From Marsupella aquatica (lineage: Eukaryota > Marchantiophyta): 64,000 nt of DNA. This document shows positions 45,099-56,173 of the stretch, one piece after another. Position 1 is the first letter of the stretch, and each line of letters begins with the position of its first letter. A program made the translations under genes and the position numbers. The stretch covers positions 16,678,001 to 16,742,000 of the forward strand of contig OZ316891.1 in NCBI GenBank assembly GCA_973895155.1, in the 5' to 3' direction. The notes beneath the pieces are model-generated. The model made no database searches, was not told where the DNA came from, and saw only the letters and a list, made by a program, of their open reading frames with translations.

Positions 45099-45622
45099 CT
45101 GATGTGTCGGGGTACGTAACGGCCGTGGAGGCCTAAATGGCTAAGGACAGTGGTCCTCTTGTGGGAGACGACGCCCTTGCATCTACTACATGGGCAGGGC
45201 ATCTTTTGGACTGGGCCAATCCCTTGAAGGGCAGCCATGGCCTCTCCAAACCTGTCCTCATCCTCCGGCATGGGTGATCGGTGTTGTAATGTCTGGTCAT
45301 CAGAGGGAGACCTGGACCGGCGGTGGCGGTGGGAGTGTCGATGGGAGCTCCTATGTCTTTGTCGCTCCCGATGGTGTCAATGTCAATGATCCCTAGATCG
45401 GTACTCCCTATCTGGCGACTGATCCCAACTCCTCTCAGACGAATGGTGCCTGCTCCTATCAGATGATAAGTCCCTCCTCTCGCGTGAGTGGTATCTCGAC
45501 CTCACAGGTGAGTGCTCCCTCCTCCTCTCCCTCCCCCTATCATGAGAACGGTACTTGACTTGGTGCTGTGTACCTCCATCATAGCGGTCATCAGATGACC
45601 ACTCCGATGAATACGAGGCCAT
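45099..45622 (-). pseudogene. TNP2 exon 1: RS-rich N-terminus plus transposase-associated zinc domain
   Basis: It starts MASYSSEWSSDDRYDGGTQ (ATG at 45,622). An Arg/Ser/His-rich tract like an SR splicing-factor tail follows (RERRREHSPVRSRYHSRERR and onward). Two in-frame TGA codons stand in an RDH-x-H-x-HHRERQ context, where CGA (Arg) fits the tract. The exon closes with PCPCSRCKGVVSHKRTTVLS and HLGLHGRYVPRHIR. That is the C-x-C-x2-C...HL...G pattern of the plant Transpos_assoc domain, here before a GTAATT donor. Confidence 0.75.
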
Positions 45623-45766
45623 GGTCTGCAATAGTACACAGTCACACATATACACACAAACTTGCAAACTCAGCCTTGGAAATGGAACATCGGGACCACT
45701 ACAGTACTAAATAATTTACATCAAGCAATACAATGTACTTTTACTTTACATTGCCCAAAACACAGA

Positions 45767-45965
45767 AGACGACGTAACTCTTAAACCCTACGTCATATAC
45801 CCTACCCCAAACGACGTAAACCCTAAACCCTATATTTTAACGATGTACATCACATTGTTAAAACTCAAACGTCGTCTCTTACAACGTTACACTAAGAGAT
45901 CAATTAGGGTAACATAGCCTTGAACGACGTTAGATTACAGAGAACGGCGGAAACACATGGTTGCA
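45767..45965. repeat. ACGTC repeats upstream of the TNP2 gene
   Basis: GACGACGTAAC, CTACGTCAT, AACGACGTAAAC, AACGTCGTC and GAACGACGTTAG lie in the presumed promoter of the minus-strand transposase gene. They belong to the same motif family as the subterminal repeats. Confidence 0.6.
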
Positions 45966-47043
45966 AACTCTGTCGCATTCTATTTGGAAAATATCGGGGC
46001 ATAGTGTCGAATGTGAGTCATTCGACCATTCCGCACACACCTCACCCCATATCTAGTTGTAGCAAGGTGATAAAGAAATAAATGACTATTTACTCCTTAA
46101 CAACTCGATTTCGTTCCCGTTAGGAGTGGATAAGATCAAAAAGACTGAATTAACACAATTTGAGAAGTTTACACCAACATTCTTAGGTTGGAGAGATTTC
46201 TAATGATCTCCTTAATATAAGTGTTTAACCACAAACTCAAGTGGGTAATCTTTAGGATTCACAGTGCAATAATAAAGACTAGAATTAACAAAGATTGAAA
46301 CTAGAGAGAGAGTAGATAGAAAGTTTCAATATGCAAAGGAATTGAATTTCCGACCATCACCACTCCTTCAATAAGGATTATGGCCTAATTTAAGATTCGG
46401 AAATCAACATTTTCTATGCTTTTTGATTTCTCGTAGCAACTCTCATCCATCTATTGAATTTAGAAGACATGAACGTAAATCAACCCGAGACACTTTTCTG
46501 GTCCTGTTGAGGACGGTACTAGGATACTCGAATTGGCTTACTTCTCCTACAATCCTTAAGATTGCTTGTTTGAGTTTTGAGCAAATGCCAATTTCCTCTT
46601 TGGTGAATCTTCCATATGTATTGGTCACAAATCTCATTGATCTTCCAATATCATTATAGGCACACTCTAGTATTCATTGAACATTTCACAACAACTCAAG
46701 GGTTGCTAAACTTCTTCCTTTTACTTAACCATGGTAAAAAGAAGGGGAGAAAAGGCATAGATTTCTCCAAAATAAAAATGGGGAAATCAAATGTATCTCT
46801 CTCCTTTGTTGACTTTGGGTTCTCCTCCGTTTGTACTAAAAGTGGAGATTATGAAAAGACATGCCTCTTCAAAACCCAAGTCTAAAGAAATATGTAAATA
46901 AAAGTGAACTATCCTAGTCAAAAATGGAGTAGAGTCCCCAATGGATACATCAACAAAATACTGGAGTCTACTTACTCATATAGTAATCTATATAGCTATT
47001 TCTAAGTCTAAACTAATGTGACTCTAACTCTCTAAATATAACT
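45966..47043. other. Spacer beside the coiled-coil element
   Basis: Sequence at 46,060-46,400 (TGATAAAGAAATAAATG onward, AT-rich) could be an LTR or 3' flank of the minus-strand coiled-coil element. No second copy was found. No coding sequence is supported. Confidence 0.3.
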
Positions 47044-48875
47044 CTATTCTGGTCCTAGCTTTTGGGAAGGAACCTCTTCAGGGTTAGCCATGGCAAGGGG
47101 TTCTGGTCGAAGGAAAACTCCCTGCTGACCAGTGGTAAAAGGGATGGACGGGTCAATATCCATGTTCTCCTGATGGGCACTTGGGTCATGAGAATAAGTG
47201 TAAGAATGGGAGTGGAAGTGTGTACTGGGAGTGGGGAAACCAGGAGGGTTGAGGGGTGATGAGGGGCCAGTGGAATAGACTCCTTCATGAGGACTAGGAG
47301 AGAAAGATCTGGTAGTAAAGGGAGGAATCTCAGTATCAGCTAATAGCTCCTCAGTAGTCAAGTCACTCATCTCCCTTAAGGCTTCACAGGTCTTTGAGAG
47401 GCCTGTAAGTGCATCATCCACCTTGGTACTCACATCTACCACTAAATGGTTAATCTTGGAGAAAAGGATGGGTGTGGTGTTCTTAGCCAAATACTCATCA
47501 TAAATTTGGGCCTTAAGAAGATCCAGAGAAGCTATCTTGGTCAAAGGCTCAATCAGATCCAAAGATTGAGTGATACTGAGTTGGAGAGTATGCTCAAGCT
47601 CATTCTTCTTCTTACTCCTTTCCAATTGCTGTTTGAGTTCAGATACCTTCTTCTTGAGAAACTCATTCTCCTTCTCTAACTTCCTCTTTTCTGTGGTATC
47701 ACTCATGGTGGAGATTTTCTCAAGAATCTGCCCTGGTTTCACTCCTAACTTTTGAGAAATGTCAGTGATGGCCTTCTCCATCACAGTGGTCTCCTCTTCA
47801 CCTTCTGGAATGTGTCTGAGATGATCCGGAAATCAGCTAGGGTGTCTAGGGAGGCATGGCCGGGTGCATCCGGAAATTCATCCGGGTCGACGAAGGCCGG
47901 GTCGGAAAAGTCCGGGTCGAGATTCCGGGCAGCAGACCGGGTCTTTCGAGGATTTGTCTCTACTGGCTCCTCATCCTCACTGTCATCAGAGGTGGCCTGG
48001 GTGATATCTGGATCTGTCTCTCCATACTTTATGAAGTTGAACTTGGCCAATAGTAATTTCTTCTCCTCTCTGAACAAAACTCCTTCAAAGCTATATAGAT
48101 GTACCAGGTAGCAGGAGAGGGGAGTAGGACTCTTGTTGGATAGGTTCTGTACCAACTTCCTTATCAAATCAAAGATAAGCTTAGCCCAGTTGACTTTTCT
48201 TTCTCCCTTGTAAGCAGCAACAATGGTAGAGTCAACTCCAACAGTAACTCTTCTTGGCTTCTCAGGGTACAGCAGGGGTAGCAGAAAGCTGAAGACTCGT
48301 CTCAGATCAGGATCCAAACACTTAGAAACATTGAACCCGTCCTTACTGTTGATGGCTCCTTTGAAGTAAGGGAGGATTAGATTGACAGCTCTCCCCACTG
48401 GACCTTCTCCTTCATCTTTCAATACAAAAGCTCCTGCAATCATCATCTGAGTCCATCGCTCAGGTCGGCCTCTAGAGGTATCCTTAAACTCAGCCGAATA
48501 CTCCTTGGATTGGATCTCTCTAATCATATCTTCGCTCTGATAACTCCAGGGTAGCTCCATCAGAGACTCACAGCCCATCCTGAGCAAAGACTCCCTCAGT
48601 TCGACCTTCTCAGCTTCACTGTCCGGAATAGCTGGCCTCAGAATTTTCATGGCAATAGGGACCTCCTTTCTCTTCGATCGTCTCACAGGGGCTTTAACCG
48701 GAGTAGGTGCAGGTGATGTTGAGGTTGAATGCCCCTTAGAGACGCGAGAAGTGGACATTCCGGCTGGATCCGCCCCTTGCTCCATAGGATTTCTGGAAGC
48801 AGAAAATTGATTTCTGGTAAATATTCTGCCTCCTCTACGACAAGCTCTACAATGATGCGACTTTAGAATGTTCAA
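47044..48875 (-). pseudogene. Gag-like coiled-coil protein of a nonautonomous element
   Basis: The 5' frame ends at 47,781 and the 3' frame begins about 47,784. One frameshift (KVKRRP versus EEETTVMEKAITD) joins them into about 610 residues. The N-terminal half carries MKILRPAIPDSEAEKVELRE, ERWTQMMIAGAFVLKDEGEG and GRAVNLILPYFKGAINSKDG. Its end is acidic (DDSEDEEPVETNPRK). The C-terminal half has a leucine-zipper-like coiled coil, KRKLEKENEFLKKKVSELKQ. A Ser/Pro/His-rich tail follows. No protease, RT or transposase is present. This architecture is common for gag-only plant LTR derivatives. I could not find matching LTRs at 46,060-47,040 or 48,900-49,600. Confidence 0.5.
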
Positions 48876-49727
48876 TCTCTTCGATGTCGACCACTGGTAA
48901 AAATGTCCGGGTCGACCTGGCCGCAGCGTTTCTGATCAACTGAAAATCGTTTTGGAAGAATTGCATCAAGATTTCGTCAACCACAATGCAGGGTCATCTA
49001 ACGTGGGGAAAATCTAGACTCAATCTGGCCTGAAATGGTGATGTCCGGGTCAACCTGGCCTCCATTCTCACAAACGATGTATCCACTATCAGGATCTCAA
49101 ACTTCCTGCCTTCACTTCCAGCGGTGGAGTAGGCATTCCCCTCACAACGAATCAGTCAGTACCCTCATATCCAGGCTCTCATCATGCAATGCAAGATTGG
49201 TCCTATAATCCGGACCCAAGATCCTCTACCACAAGGGTAGAGCCTCCTCACTCTACTGCTTAAATAGCCTAATGCGCTCGGGAGCTCAAAACCTACTAAG
49301 TTCGGCTTTGAGAGGTGTGAGAGGCCGAATTGACTCTCCTTCCTTATATCTGAATTCTGTTGTGGTCGTGCCTGTGTTTGACTTATGGTTCTAAAAACTT
49401 TGGCAATGAACAGTTGTTGTGAGTAGAGTCTCGGTATAAGCTCTATATCTCATTCCAGGCTTATAGTAAAAAGTTCTGGATCGATCCTCCTTTTCTAATA
49501 TCAATCTGGTTGACCTCAGATCAGCTTGAAAGTCTCATAACACTTCAAAGTAGTCTTCAAGTCCCTCTTCAGCCTCATTTGAGATCTTAAACGTAAAAAT
49601 TCTAAAATTTATGGTTAGTTAACCCTTCTTTTATAAACATCCTTATCTCACACTAGTGTTTAGTTGTGCTCTACTGTAGCTCTACTCTTTCTCAAGGTCA
49701 TCTACATTCGCTCCAAGTCTAGCCTCA
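48876..49727. other. Spacer between coiled-coil element and TNPA-like gene
   Basis: It has no open frame of note. The strings GTCCGGGTCGACCTGGCC (48,903) and GTCCGGGTCAACCTGGCC (49,040) form a short dispersed repeat, also seen in variant form within the adjacent gene at 47,880-47,940. It probably holds the 5' leader of the coiled-coil element and the promoter of the plus-strand gene. Confidence 0.35.
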
Positions 49728-50847
49728 ATGCCACATCCAGCTTATCTGCCTCTCAATATCAACTTTGATGCTGTGAAAGTGTCCATGGAAGACCCAGAGG
49801 AGGTGGAGAGGGTTCAAATAGCTTTGCGGTCAACTCATTCATTGGTTGATGCTTTCAATCAGAGTTGGAAATTCATGGGAGGAACTGGGACAAAGGAGTC
49901 ACAATTTTTGGAATACCTTTAGAACATAGAAGAGAACGCTCCGGCATCAGATATTGAGCCCGACATTCAAGCTGCGGAGTTTGTGGGGACCTTGGGGGGC
50001 ATCAGTTGATCCTCTTCCTTCCTTCTCGTCCTTACTGGATGACGTGTGGGACGATCCCTCGTTCCCTGGGATGGAGCCGGATTCACAACCACCCTCTGTT
50101 ACTCCCATCAAGAGCCAAGTGAGGATTTAGAGATATGAGCCTGACGATGATAGCAGAGAGTTAAGGACACACAGAAGGCGACATTGTTCCCATTCTTTGA
50201 GTAGCAATAGTAGCATTGAGAGGAGACAAAAGAAGGGGAAGGGAAAGGAGCGCAGAGAGAGAGACAGCAACAACAAACACAAGAGAAAAAGGGCTGATAG
50301 AGATTCAAGGGTGGACAGAGATAGGAGAGGTCAAAGGTCACCTCGACATTCACATTCAATGGGAGGAGGTCATCGGCAAGCTTCTCCTCAGCAAACCGTT
50401 GCTACTCCTGCCAGCAAAGAACAACTGTCGGTAATCAGCCTAGCTGCTTTTGATGCAAAGCCAGAGGTGCTTGATGAGAAGGCACTAACAAATTGAGTGC
50501 AGGTCTGTTGTACGAAACACTTCCCCGGGTGGACGACTTGGAAGGACCTGGTGCACAATACAAAGAAGTTTCAAGTACTCCTCAATGACATAGAGGCCGG
50601 ATTCAAGAATGACAGAGAGATTGATTTTTGACACATCAGGCAGAAGATTGTGAGTTTCCTTGCTGACAAAAGATTCAGGTGGAGAAGCAAGGTCCGAGCA
50701 ATGAAATGCAAGCAAACAGGGCAGTACCGTAAGCCTGAAGGGATGACTGAGTCGGACTTCAATTTGATAGTGTCTGAACTTGAAGCACCCCCAAACACCC
50801 TAGTAGGAAAACGAGTGCACATGGGTGACAAAGCCACTGCAGCTTGA
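49728..50847 (+). pseudogene. TNPA-like / Ptta-type second CACTA protein
   Basis: It starts MPHPAYLPLNINFDAVKVSM. EDPEEVERVQIALRSTHSLV and SWKFMGGTGTKESQFLEYL follow, then a TAG. After a shift the reading is DDVWDDPSFPGMEPDSQPPS, then a basic SR-like tract (RRQKKGKGKERRERDSNNKH). A folded part WKDLVHNTKKFQVLLNDIEA and KRFRWRSKVRAMKCKQTGQY resembles the plant Transposase_24/Ptta family, whose members bind subterminal repeats. In-frame TGA codons (at 50,494, 50,628 and 50,845) fit CGA. It transcribes away from the TNP2 gene towards the right end, as expected for the second CACTA gene. Confidence 0.5.
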
Positions 50848-51229
50848 AAGAATAGCGGACGCCTTCTAATAACCAATTTTTGGGGCCGGGCAAGGAGGAT
50901 GGCGAGGGTTCCTCACAACCTATGTAAGTCTCAGACCCAACTTCCATGTTTTCATTTGGCTGCTCCGGTGTAAACCATAGTCTAACGTCATGCTTTGAAA
51001 TTACGTCGCCTGATCCCTTAATAACGTCGCCCACAACAACGTTAACTTCACTTTACAACTTATCCTGAGACGTACTTTACTCTTAATATTGTTATAGCGA
51101 CGTTACATATACCCTAAATCTCTAAACGTCGTTAGAGCAACGTTACAGCAACGTAAAATAGTTTAGCAATGCATGAAACGACGTTAATATCTATCTCGAC
51201 AGGGTTCAATACGTACTGTCATATGACGT

Positions 51230-51940
51230 TCTTTGGTTTCTCGCAGAAACACAAGTTTGGAGTCGATGCCGAGCCATTGGAGGAGGAGCGACTGTACTCA
51301 AAACAGTACGGCCCGACAGTGCTATGGGCCAAGTTGGCCTCAGTCCCAAAGGATCACCGGGTAAGAGCTAAAGTGAATGCTAGGTTGTAGGTGACTTTAG
51401 GCCTACTTTGTGGACATGAACTGACCGGAATGCTATCATGCAGGTGGAGGATTGGACTCCTCCGGAGGGCTTGGTGGCACGGCCCATCCCTGAGGATCAC
51501 TTGCCAGCCAGGGTACTGCACGTGGAGGGTTTGCAGGAGGAGGCCCTAGTAGATTGCGGGCATGAAGGCCAGGCGACAGGCTAGGTCTTCTCGTGATCTA
51601 TTCCCTGAGGCAGAGGATCATAGGGGGCATACTAGTGGCCAAGGCCGGAGGGAGAGAGAGAGAGCCAAGGGAGGGAGAGAGAGGGAGAGAGGGAGAGATA
51701 AGTCAGATAGACGGAGGGAGAGGAGGAGGAGGAGTGGTTTAGGGAGTGATGGCACTACGGGACCTCCACACACGAAGGGGAGTAGGCCAATGACTACTCA
51801 TAGGGCTGCGACACAGGCATATATGTTGTCCCCCACTACGACTAGCTTAGAGGAGGATGTCACCAGGTACGAGTTGCGCCCAAGAGGCGTACAACCCAGT
51901 TCTACACGGAGGTCTGGACGTGATACCAGCCAGACTTAGC
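51230..51940 (+). pseudogene. 3' exons of the plus-strand CACTA gene (low-complexity tail)
   Basis: After an ACGTC-repeat intron the frames RKHKFGVDAEPLEEERLYSK and QYGPTVLWAKLASVPKDHR (to 51,390), VEDWTPPEGLVARPIPEDHL (51,446-51,585) and an Arg/Glu/Gly-rich tract (51,562-51,740) follow. The end reads SLEEDVTRYELRPRGVQPSS. FGVDAEPLEEERLYSKQYG has the feel of a TNPA C-terminal conserved block. Exon joins are not resolved. Confidence 0.4.
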
Positions 51941-52696
51941 GTCACTAGGGTATAGCCTATTTTACTTGTTGGACTTCATCCTCCATTTTGTACATCTTTG
52001 GCCCATAACAATATTATCTAATATGACACACTTTTCTCGGATTACAGCGTCTATACTATATGCATCTTGAATGTGTATGATCCCTAAACCCCAACCGCCC
52101 ACCAAAATAAAACTCACCCCAATGTAGACTTGAAGCGTGTTTATAACCTACAATAACGTTGTACGGCAGGGTCCGGGTGTCCATAATGTACCAAGGTCTG
52201 AGCCTCGTTTTTTCATTCACGTCGTTAGACCCATTAAACTTACGTCTTCTACTTAGACATAATATACATTAACGTCTACAAATGAACTGTACTTTACCAC
52301 ACTTATAACAAGGTAACACTCTTATGTCGTCTAAAGCTATGTATTGCACGTCGTTAAAGACTATGCTTTCAGGTTACTTAGTTTCCGACAAGGCAACGGG
52401 CGTCGTTTGAGACGTCGTTAAGAATGTCTTTACGTCTTGTCAGACGACGTTACCTTAAGAAGGACATCTACATTAGCTCTGAACTGTAACGATGTACTAG
52501 ACATCGTGAACATGCATAACCAAGTTTCTTGCGAGGCAACAAGCGTCATATGAGACAACGTTAAGTACATCATCAATGACAACGTAGTTAACGTTGCCAC
52601 ATTGACGTCGAGGATACCGTCTTTGCGTTTATAGGTTCATACGTCGCGATTAGCCTGTTGTAAGGCAACGTTAAGTTGGCTGAAAATTTAGTTGTG
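51941..52696. repeat. CACTA right subterminal repeats and right terminal inverted repeat
   Basis: From about 52,140 the sequence is packed with AACGTTG, ACGTCGTT, GACGTCGTTAAG, AACGTCTA and CAACGTTAAG motifs in both orientations. The array ends at TAGTTGTG (52,689-52,696), the inverted counterpart of the left CACAACTA. The density of direct and inverted copies is greater than at the left end. Confidence 0.75.
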
Positions 52697-53509
52697 AGAG
52701 ATTGAGAGAACATGGGTTGAAACTCCATCCTGGCAAGTGTAAATTCTTCCAAGACCAGACTGAGTATTTGGGCCACACTATCTACCCAAGGGGATTGGGT
52801 GTGTAGCAGACCAAGGTACAGAGGCCATTACATAGATTCCTCGTCCTACTAATGTGAGTAGAGTTTGTGCATTCTTGGGATTGGCGAGCTACTACAAGAG
52901 ATACGTTAAAGGATTTAGCCAGCTTGCTAAACCTTAACCATACTCACTAAGTTGGATCAGGAGTGGATTTGGGGTGATGACCAGGAGCATGCCTTTCAAG
53001 AGTTGAAAGAAAGATGGGCATCATCCCCTATTTTGAGAAGACCCATTCGAGGGAGACCAGCTACACACTGATTGGAGTGAAGTAGGACTTGGAGCAATGC
53101 TGACTCAGAAGGATGATGAGGGGAATGAGTTTTCCAGTAGATCAAACAATTCAGCAAAGGCTAAGTATAGCTCTTATGAGGGAGAGTATTTGGCAGCAGT
53201 GTGGGCTGTTGCACACTTTTGTTGTTACTTGTTTGGTAACCCCTTCACCTTGATCACTGATAATCAGCCTCTCAAGTGGTTAATGGAGTCTAACAAGCTT
53301 ACAGGGAAGCTTGTTCGATGGACATTGTTGTTACAGGAGTATGATTTCCAGGTTGTGCATAGGCTTGGAAAAGTGAACTTAGATGCAGATGGATTGAGCC
53401 GCAATCCATGTACCAGTCAAGAGGATAAGATTGGAGCCAAATGGCATGATGAGTCAGATAAGGATTGGTGTCAGGATGACATGCATCTGCCTTCCTTTGT
53501 TGGGAGTCA
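52697..53509 (+). pseudogene. Gypsy RT 3' part and RNase H
   Basis: It resumes the frame cut at 20,547: RLREHGLKLHPGKCKFFQD, then EYLGHTIYPRGLGV, then FLGLASYYKRYVKGFSQLAK. RNase H follows with EVGLGAMLTQKDDEGNEF, YSSYEGEYLAAVWAVAHF, LITDNQPLKWLMESNKL and KVNLDADGLSRNP (the final catalytic Asp block), ending at about 53,509. There are frameshifts near 52,820 and 52,940 and at least one TAG. The frame continues beyond the LTR-like repeat at 54,975. Confidence 0.85.
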
Positions 53510-54974
53510 TGAAACTCAACTACATTAATACTTAGCTCCGGCGTCGCTAACTTTGATGCCGAGCTCCCTTATGGTCCAGGCCCAGATAGGCCAGCCCGGG
53601 AGGACGTAGCATGGGGAAGACTTGTGGGCAACAAGACGTGGCACTAGCGAAGGCAAGGAGCCAAGCTGGTGACTCACACTAAGGACTTGGACTAGCTGAG
53701 AGCTGGTTGGGTCAAGGGGCAACAGGTCGGGCTCAAGGACGACCGTCCGGACCTCCGGATGGACTTTGAGTTCTGAGGGTTTGAGTGTCATCTCCTCTTC
53801 GGCCCAAGGCCAATGGAGTTGATGCCATGGGCAACGGACGCTTGGGGAGCAAGTTATGGCCCGATCCGAGTTGGGCCAGTTAGGGGCCCCAAGCAACGAT
53901 GAGGCTTGAGGGCCTAGGCGTGAGCACCGGGTTGGCCCAATCACAACGGGCTAAGGCACTCCGCTTGCGGATGCCTAACGAGAAAGTTATGGGCGTTGCC
54001 AGTTGGTGGCGCGCCCATTATGCGCGATAGGATCCGGGTTGGGGGCCAAATGTTTAGGGACCAAAGCTGATCCGGGGGTGGCAGGTCTCTAGAAGCATAT
54101 ATGAGGGGAGTGGTGTCTCCTTGGGGGCTAAGGGCGAGCCAAAGTCGTGAGTCGCGGCGGTCGTGATACTAAGGAAAAATGTCAAACAGAAACGATGATA
54201 TCTTCCCAATGGGAAGTCCGTTGGAGGACTTCTTGGGTGCGTTGGAAAGCTCTCAAGGAGGGCTACCTCCTCCTGAGCTCAGATGAGTCTGGGGGCTCCA
54301 TGGGATCTTGAGGTTTGCGGGTGTTAACTCGCCCGCTTGCCAAATCCTGTCGAACAGCAATCAAGTTGCGTTCAATCTGCCAAAGGAGCTTGCGTTGGGG
54401 AGGCAAGGCCAAGTAGGTGTGGAGTTTGAGTTCCAAGGGTGCTTGGCCCCTAGACCATCAGTGGGGAAAACCTGGAGTTGGTTGCTAGAGTCGGGGCCAA
54501 TGCTTGTCTCGACGTGTTGGGACAAGCTTTACGACAAGCTAAGCTATTTGGGCCATGAGCATGTTCTGGGGTCAGGGCGGTCAGTTGGTGATGGATAGGT
54601 ACGAGGGGGAACCCGGGCCGCACCCAAGGAAGGAGCTGTTCTGGACAAATAGTGGACATGGGTTTTGGTTCCAGCTTATGGCATCAAGAGGACCTATTGC
54701 TGACCTATTTACCAATGTTTGTTGAGCTTGAGTTAGGATGCTAGACTTGGCAAGTTCTAGATCCTAAAGGGTTGCTTGTGCAGACAGTGAGGACCGTTGA
54801 GTAGCGGTTGTATTGGAGAGCAAGTGCGACTTTGTATGGGAGGGGCCGCTAGCGGTGCAAAGGGCACTAGGTTGCTTGCTCGAGGTATTTCTGTGGAGGC
54901 GTTCGGGCACCAAGGGCACTTAGGCGTGAGTGCTGGGATTGGTGAGGGCGCTAGGTGGCAAGGTCCACCACTTT
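53505..54974 (+). repeat. LTR-like repeat, copy 2, inserted between RNase H and integrase
   Basis: In this orientation it reads (AGTCA)TGAAACTCAAC to GGTCCACCA(CTT), with CATATATGAGGGG around 54,095 and GGTGCGTTGGAAAGCTCTC at 54,237. It is the inverted, diverged partner of 14,409-15,888. It interrupts gypsy pol. The frame before it ends SFVGSHE and that after it reads LWVPACNGFVDSTSL. No coding frame of its own is seen, so it is most likely a solo LTR. Confidence 0.65.
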
Positions 54975-56173
54975 GGGTTCCAGCATGCAATGGATTTGTG
55001 GACTCTACTTCATTGGATGAAGTAGATGATGAGTCTACAGATATGGATGTTGGTGAGGTTGTGATTGGACAGCAAGATATTCACAACGATGAGAGAGTGT
55101 TGGAATACCTGTGCACTGGTTCTATTGGTGGCAGTGTTGATGCCAAGGAGCGTGACAGGGTTCTGCAAAGAGCCAAGAGGTGTTGATGGGAAGGAAACCA
55201 TCTTTTGAGAGTACTACGTGATGGTAAGGTATTGGTGGTACCAAAACCATCACAACGAGTACATTTGGTGCAACATGCGCACAAGGAGTTGGGTCACTTT
55301 GGTGTGAAGCACACTTATAGTTTGCTGTAGACACAGTATTGGTGGCGTGGTATGCACACTCATGTCCAATAATTGATAGCTAAGTGTGTGGTATGTGATC
55401 GAGTGAGAGCATCCTTCAATGCTCCCACTCCCCAGTTGCATCCATTGCCGATCATGGGTTTGGGGTATAGATGGAGTTTGGACTTTGCTGGTCCATTACC
55501 TCTTACCCAACAACATAATCGGTATATTTTGGTTATGGTGGAGCACTTTTGCAAATGGAATGAGCTAGTAGCGTTGCCAGATAAAGCTAGTGGAGGAGTT
55601 GCTGCCACATTTTTGGATCGTGTACTCAGTCATTTTGGAGCACTAGCTGAGGTGTTGACTGATCAGGGAACTAAGTTCTGTGGAGAGTTTGAGAGTTTGT
55701 GCGAGCAAGCTCTGATTGATCATTGTACTACTTCTCGTGACCATCCTGAGGCAGCTGGATTGGCTGAGAGAGTAGTACAAATTGTGAAGAGAGGATTACG
55801 CAAGTATGGCTTGCAAGTTGGTCATCTGGGAGATTGGGATCTCCAATTACCTTGGTTAGCTATGGGCTACTGTTTCAATCGGCAAGCATCACTTGCATCC
55901 TTCTCACCTTATTTCTTGCTCTATGGTAGAGAGCTAGATTTGCCAGCAACTATTTGTCATGATACTGCATCGGTTATGAACATGGATAATCTTGATGTTT
56001 GGGTCAAGGTTTGTTCAAAGAGGGCAAGGATTTTTCAGAGAGTCATGCCCATGGCCTTTGACAACCTTGCCATTGCCCAACATCGTGATACTTTGCAGTA
56101 TGCCACTATTTGTGGAGGAGGTTATCGTGCACGGATTCGGCAATTTCATCCCGATGATTATGTTTATTTGCAG
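54975..56173 (+). pseudogene. Gypsy integrase
   Basis: The linker is DEVDDESTDMDVGEVVIGQQ. The zinc-binding HHCC region is HAHKELGHFGVKHTYSLL with KCVVCDRV (55,265-55,400). The catalytic core begins YRWSLDFAGPLPLTQQHN (first Asp, about 55,470). VLTDQGTKFCGEFESL (55,650) gives the second Asp and EAAGLAERVVQIVKRGL (55,755) the Glu. The post-core region is FSPYFLLYGRELDLPATICH. It ends FHPDDYVYLQ at 56,173, where the next insertion begins. In-frame TAG at 55,330 and TAA at 55,370 fall where Gln fits. Confidence 0.9.

Larger units (their letters stand above)
28315..45622 (-). pseudogene. CACTA TNP2-type transposase gene with embedded SET domain, interrupted
   Basis: The transposase excises and inserts the CACTA element. 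Exons in 5'-3' order are: 45,622-45,099 (RS-rich, Transpos_assoc), about 44,960-44,140 (SET), about 43,995-43,651 (acidic), 43,499-43,193 (HNKILPQPNNLPG and CPAGCILYRGTY), 31,406-30,901 (VLRYFPITPRLQHLY, LGLAIDGVNPYK, PPWLAMKKG, AIIPGPEACKNPD), about 30,798-30,484 (GCPSCG and LPYWR), about 30,435-30,240 (DPMHIEVVAKNLVK), about 30,110-29,840 (GLKSHDYHKLIQHVLP), DUF4218 and DUF4216. The intron from 31,407 to 43,192 is enlarged by a Mutator-like insertion. In-frame TGA and TAG codons (for example in exon 1 and after AEPWNV) and frameshifts make it a pseudogene. Phases across exons 43,651/43,499 and 43,193/31,406 agree. Confidence 0.85.
20548..52696. mobile_element. 32,149-bp CACTA (En/Spm) DNA transposon with nested elements
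   Basis: The left end is CACAACTACATTT and the right end, read inverted, is CACAACTAAATTT, matching at 12 of 13 bases. It has a 3-bp AGA duplication and interrupts a gypsy RT. Its own genes are a minus-strand TNP2-type transposase (45,622 to 28,315) and a plus-strand TNPA-like gene (49,728 to about 51,940). Subterminal and intronic DNA is full of short ACGT-containing repeats. It hosts a copia element (22,134-28,169), a Mutator-like element (31,579-42,933) and a coiled-coil gag-only element (about 46,060-49,600). Without the copia and Mutator-like insertions it would be about 14.7 kb. Confidence 0.85.

Noticed and set aside
45820-45842. Telomere-like AAACCCTAAACCCTA
   Set aside because: Only two units, embedded in ACGTC repeats of the CACTA. 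Too short for an interstitial telomere claim.
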